This document shows, in pieces, positions 62,774 through 64,000 of a DNA stretch of 64,000 bases; position 1 is the first letter of the stretch; each line of letters opens with the position of its first letter. The stretch covers positions 39,287,047 through 39,351,046 of the forward strand of contig NC_090182.1 of the NCBI RefSeq assembly GCF_024679245.1. The letters run 5' to 3'. The translations under genes and the position numbers were made by a program. The notes beneath the pieces are model-generated. The model had not been told where the DNA came from, ran no database searches, and saw only the letters and a list, made by a program, of their open reading frames with translations. This stretch comes from Pseudorasbora parva (lineage: Eukaryota; Chordata; Actinopteri; Cypriniformes; Gobionidae).

Positions 62774-63200
62774 GGAAAGCTTGTGGCCCCCGCCCAGCGA
62801 GGGGCGATGTGGGGGTATGTGGCAGGCAGGACGAGGCTGGAATCGGCCACCAGATCTGGACGGAAAGCTTGTGGGTACCCCCCGCCCAGCGAGGGGCGAT
62901 GTGGGGGTATGTGGCAGGCAGGACGAGGCTGGAATCGGCCACCAGATCTGGACGGAAAGCTTGTGGGTACCCCCCGCCCAGCGAGGGGCGATGTGGGGGT
63001 ATGTGGCAGGCAGGACGAGGCTGGAATCGGCCACCAGATCTGGACGGAAAGCTTGTGGGTACCCCCCGCCCAGCGAGGGGCGATGTGGGGGTATGTGGCA
63101 GGCAGGACGAGGCTGGAATCGGCCGCCAGATCTGGACGGAAAGCTTGTGGGTACCCCCCGCCCAGCGTGGGGCGATGTGGGGGTATGTGGCAAGCAAGAC
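62774..63200. repeat. 92-bp minisatellite, about 4.6 copies
   Basis: Units start GGAAAGCTTGTGGGTACCCC at 62862, 62954, 63046 and 63138; the first, at 62774, is 4 bases shorter. Because 92 is not divisible by 3, all frames drift through the same peptides, which explains the long open frames on both strands. Confidence 0.95.
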
Positions 63201-63247
63201 AAGGCCATTGGCGCGATGGTTAATGAGTGCCATCCACCAAGCGTTAC

Positions 63248-63990
63248 CTCTTTCTTCAGCTCTGCCTCTTGTTCTTCGTCTCCATCTTGCTTTGAGGTCA
63301 GTCGAGCAAGTGTCTTATGTATAACGTTTGTGTAATGTGTACAACAACGTGTTTCTTAATTGATGCTTATTCTCATCGTAGGTGCTAAGTTTTTCACTTA
63401 CCTACACCTACTGAAAAAATATCATCGTCGTCGTCGTCATAATCAGAACGATCATCAGGGGGATCACAAGTAGAAGTCGAAGGCACATCATTCATTTTAT
63501 ATACATTTTTAAAGTCTTCAGATGTATCAGCCCACTCAGCTCTGTCAAACCATAGATCGCCTGCAAAATAAGCAGCTAGCAATGCCTCAGGTTCAAGCTT
63601 CCTGTCCGATAGCTTAAAATCACCTAAGTTAGTAAATGGACGATCAGGCACCTTTGGCTTAGGTTTTTGAACATCATAGTAAAACCCCCGATATTGTCTC
63701 GGCGGTATTTCGGGAGGAGTCTTATACTCTTCCCACTTTTCAAGCAAGTCACGTTTGAAGTTCTTCCAATGCCCTATATGCCTAGGCCCAGTCAGATGGA
63801 ATCGAGTCCGATTGTACAAAACATCATCCCTCCAGTCCCACCGAGAATCCTTTGGTACTTTAAAACCTTTAAATGAGTCTGTAAATTCTTTCAGTTCCGT
63901 TTTCGCATACTCTTTGACAGACCTGACCACACTCATAACTGCTTTACCTATTACATTCGCAAAGACGTCCATTTTGTTTTGATCAGTCAC
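63248..63990 (-). CDS. Unrecognised 198-residue frame with acidic tail
   Basis: The frame starts at ATG 63990 (MTDQNKMDVFANVIGKAVMS), ten bases from the window edge, and runs to TGA 63394. It has a lysine-rich, possibly helical N-terminus, a middle rich in Trp, Tyr and Pro (RQYRGFYYDVQKPKPKVPD), LEPEALLAAYFAGDLWFD, and a run of Asp near the end. A strong donor GTAAGT at 63401 suggests that the last codons are intronic. Exon 63289-63248 (acceptor ACCTCAAAG, donor GTAACG) could follow after a 112-base intron. Joined in phase it reads ARWRRRTRGRAEER, while its own zero phase reads QDGDEEQEAELKKE. I do not recognise the family. It could be part of a large transposon, an old viral insertion or a host gene. 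Confidence 0.5.
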
Positions 63991-64000
63991 TCCTTGAGAA

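Noticed and set aside
62676..63335. 219-residue plus-strand frame and its overlaps
   Set aside because: It is almost entirely the 92-bp minisatellite.

Overview
The window looks like nuclear DNA of a teleost fish, most likely a cyprinid. The genes have short exons with GT-AG introns. The two best conserved genes are an animal class I aldolase and an ankyrin-repeat protein. The rest is dense with transposon families typical of cyprinids: Tc1-like, hAT, CACTA/EnSpm, Tx1/L1-like LINE, TTAA-bounded elements, and fold-back MITEs whose ends read 'TTAGTTCACCC'. There is no bacterial operon structure, rRNA, tRNA or CRISPR array.

Layout. Bases 1-5831 and 32133-37991 are a direct, nearly identical duplication about 32.1 kb apart. 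Each copy carries part of a TTAA-bounded element, a broken Tc1-like transposon in the same place, and three possible exons of an unrecognised membrane protein on the minus strand. Bases 5.8-8.8 kb hold a 39-bp minisatellite and two small unrecognised candidate genes on opposite strands. Bases 8.77-13.6 kb are a 5'-truncated LINE (minus strand) with an open 1240-residue endonuclease/reverse transcriptase. Bases 13.6-17.8 kb are a CACTA-like transposon with a Tnp2-type transposase and a run of short phase-0 exons. Bases 18.2-22.6 kb hold the last seven coding exons of a fructose-bisphosphate aldolase, closest to aldob, whose 5' end is cut and fused to a repeat. Bases 22.7-29.0 kb hold the convergent 3' exons of an ankyrin gene, possibly aspg, with transposons in its introns. 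Bases 38.0-45.4 kb are a fold-back-like element split by a 5971-bp hAT element that itself contains a 3222-bp hAT element. Bases 45.8-49.0 kb are another TTAA-bounded copy split by a 2371-bp element. Bases 49-59 kb are gene-poor and full of palindromic repeats, minisatellites and inverted TTAA elements. Bases 60.0-62.0 kb carry degenerate exons of a UBX-like protein with a Ser/Pro-rich tail. A 92-bp minisatellite follows, and the right edge holds an unrecognised 198-residue open frame.

How it fits together. Only the aldolase and the ankyrin gene look like ordinary cellular genes. Their stop codons are about 550 bp apart, tail to tail, and their poly(A) signals nearly overlap. Almost everything else can be read as layers of transposon insertion, with exact target-site duplications at several boundaries. 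No multi-gene pathway or defence-type system is visible. The most useful anomalies are the chimeric aldolase breakpoint, the duplicated membrane-protein exons, the exon run in front of the CACTA transposase, the fold-back element whose arms are minisatellites, and the unidentified open frame at the right edge.
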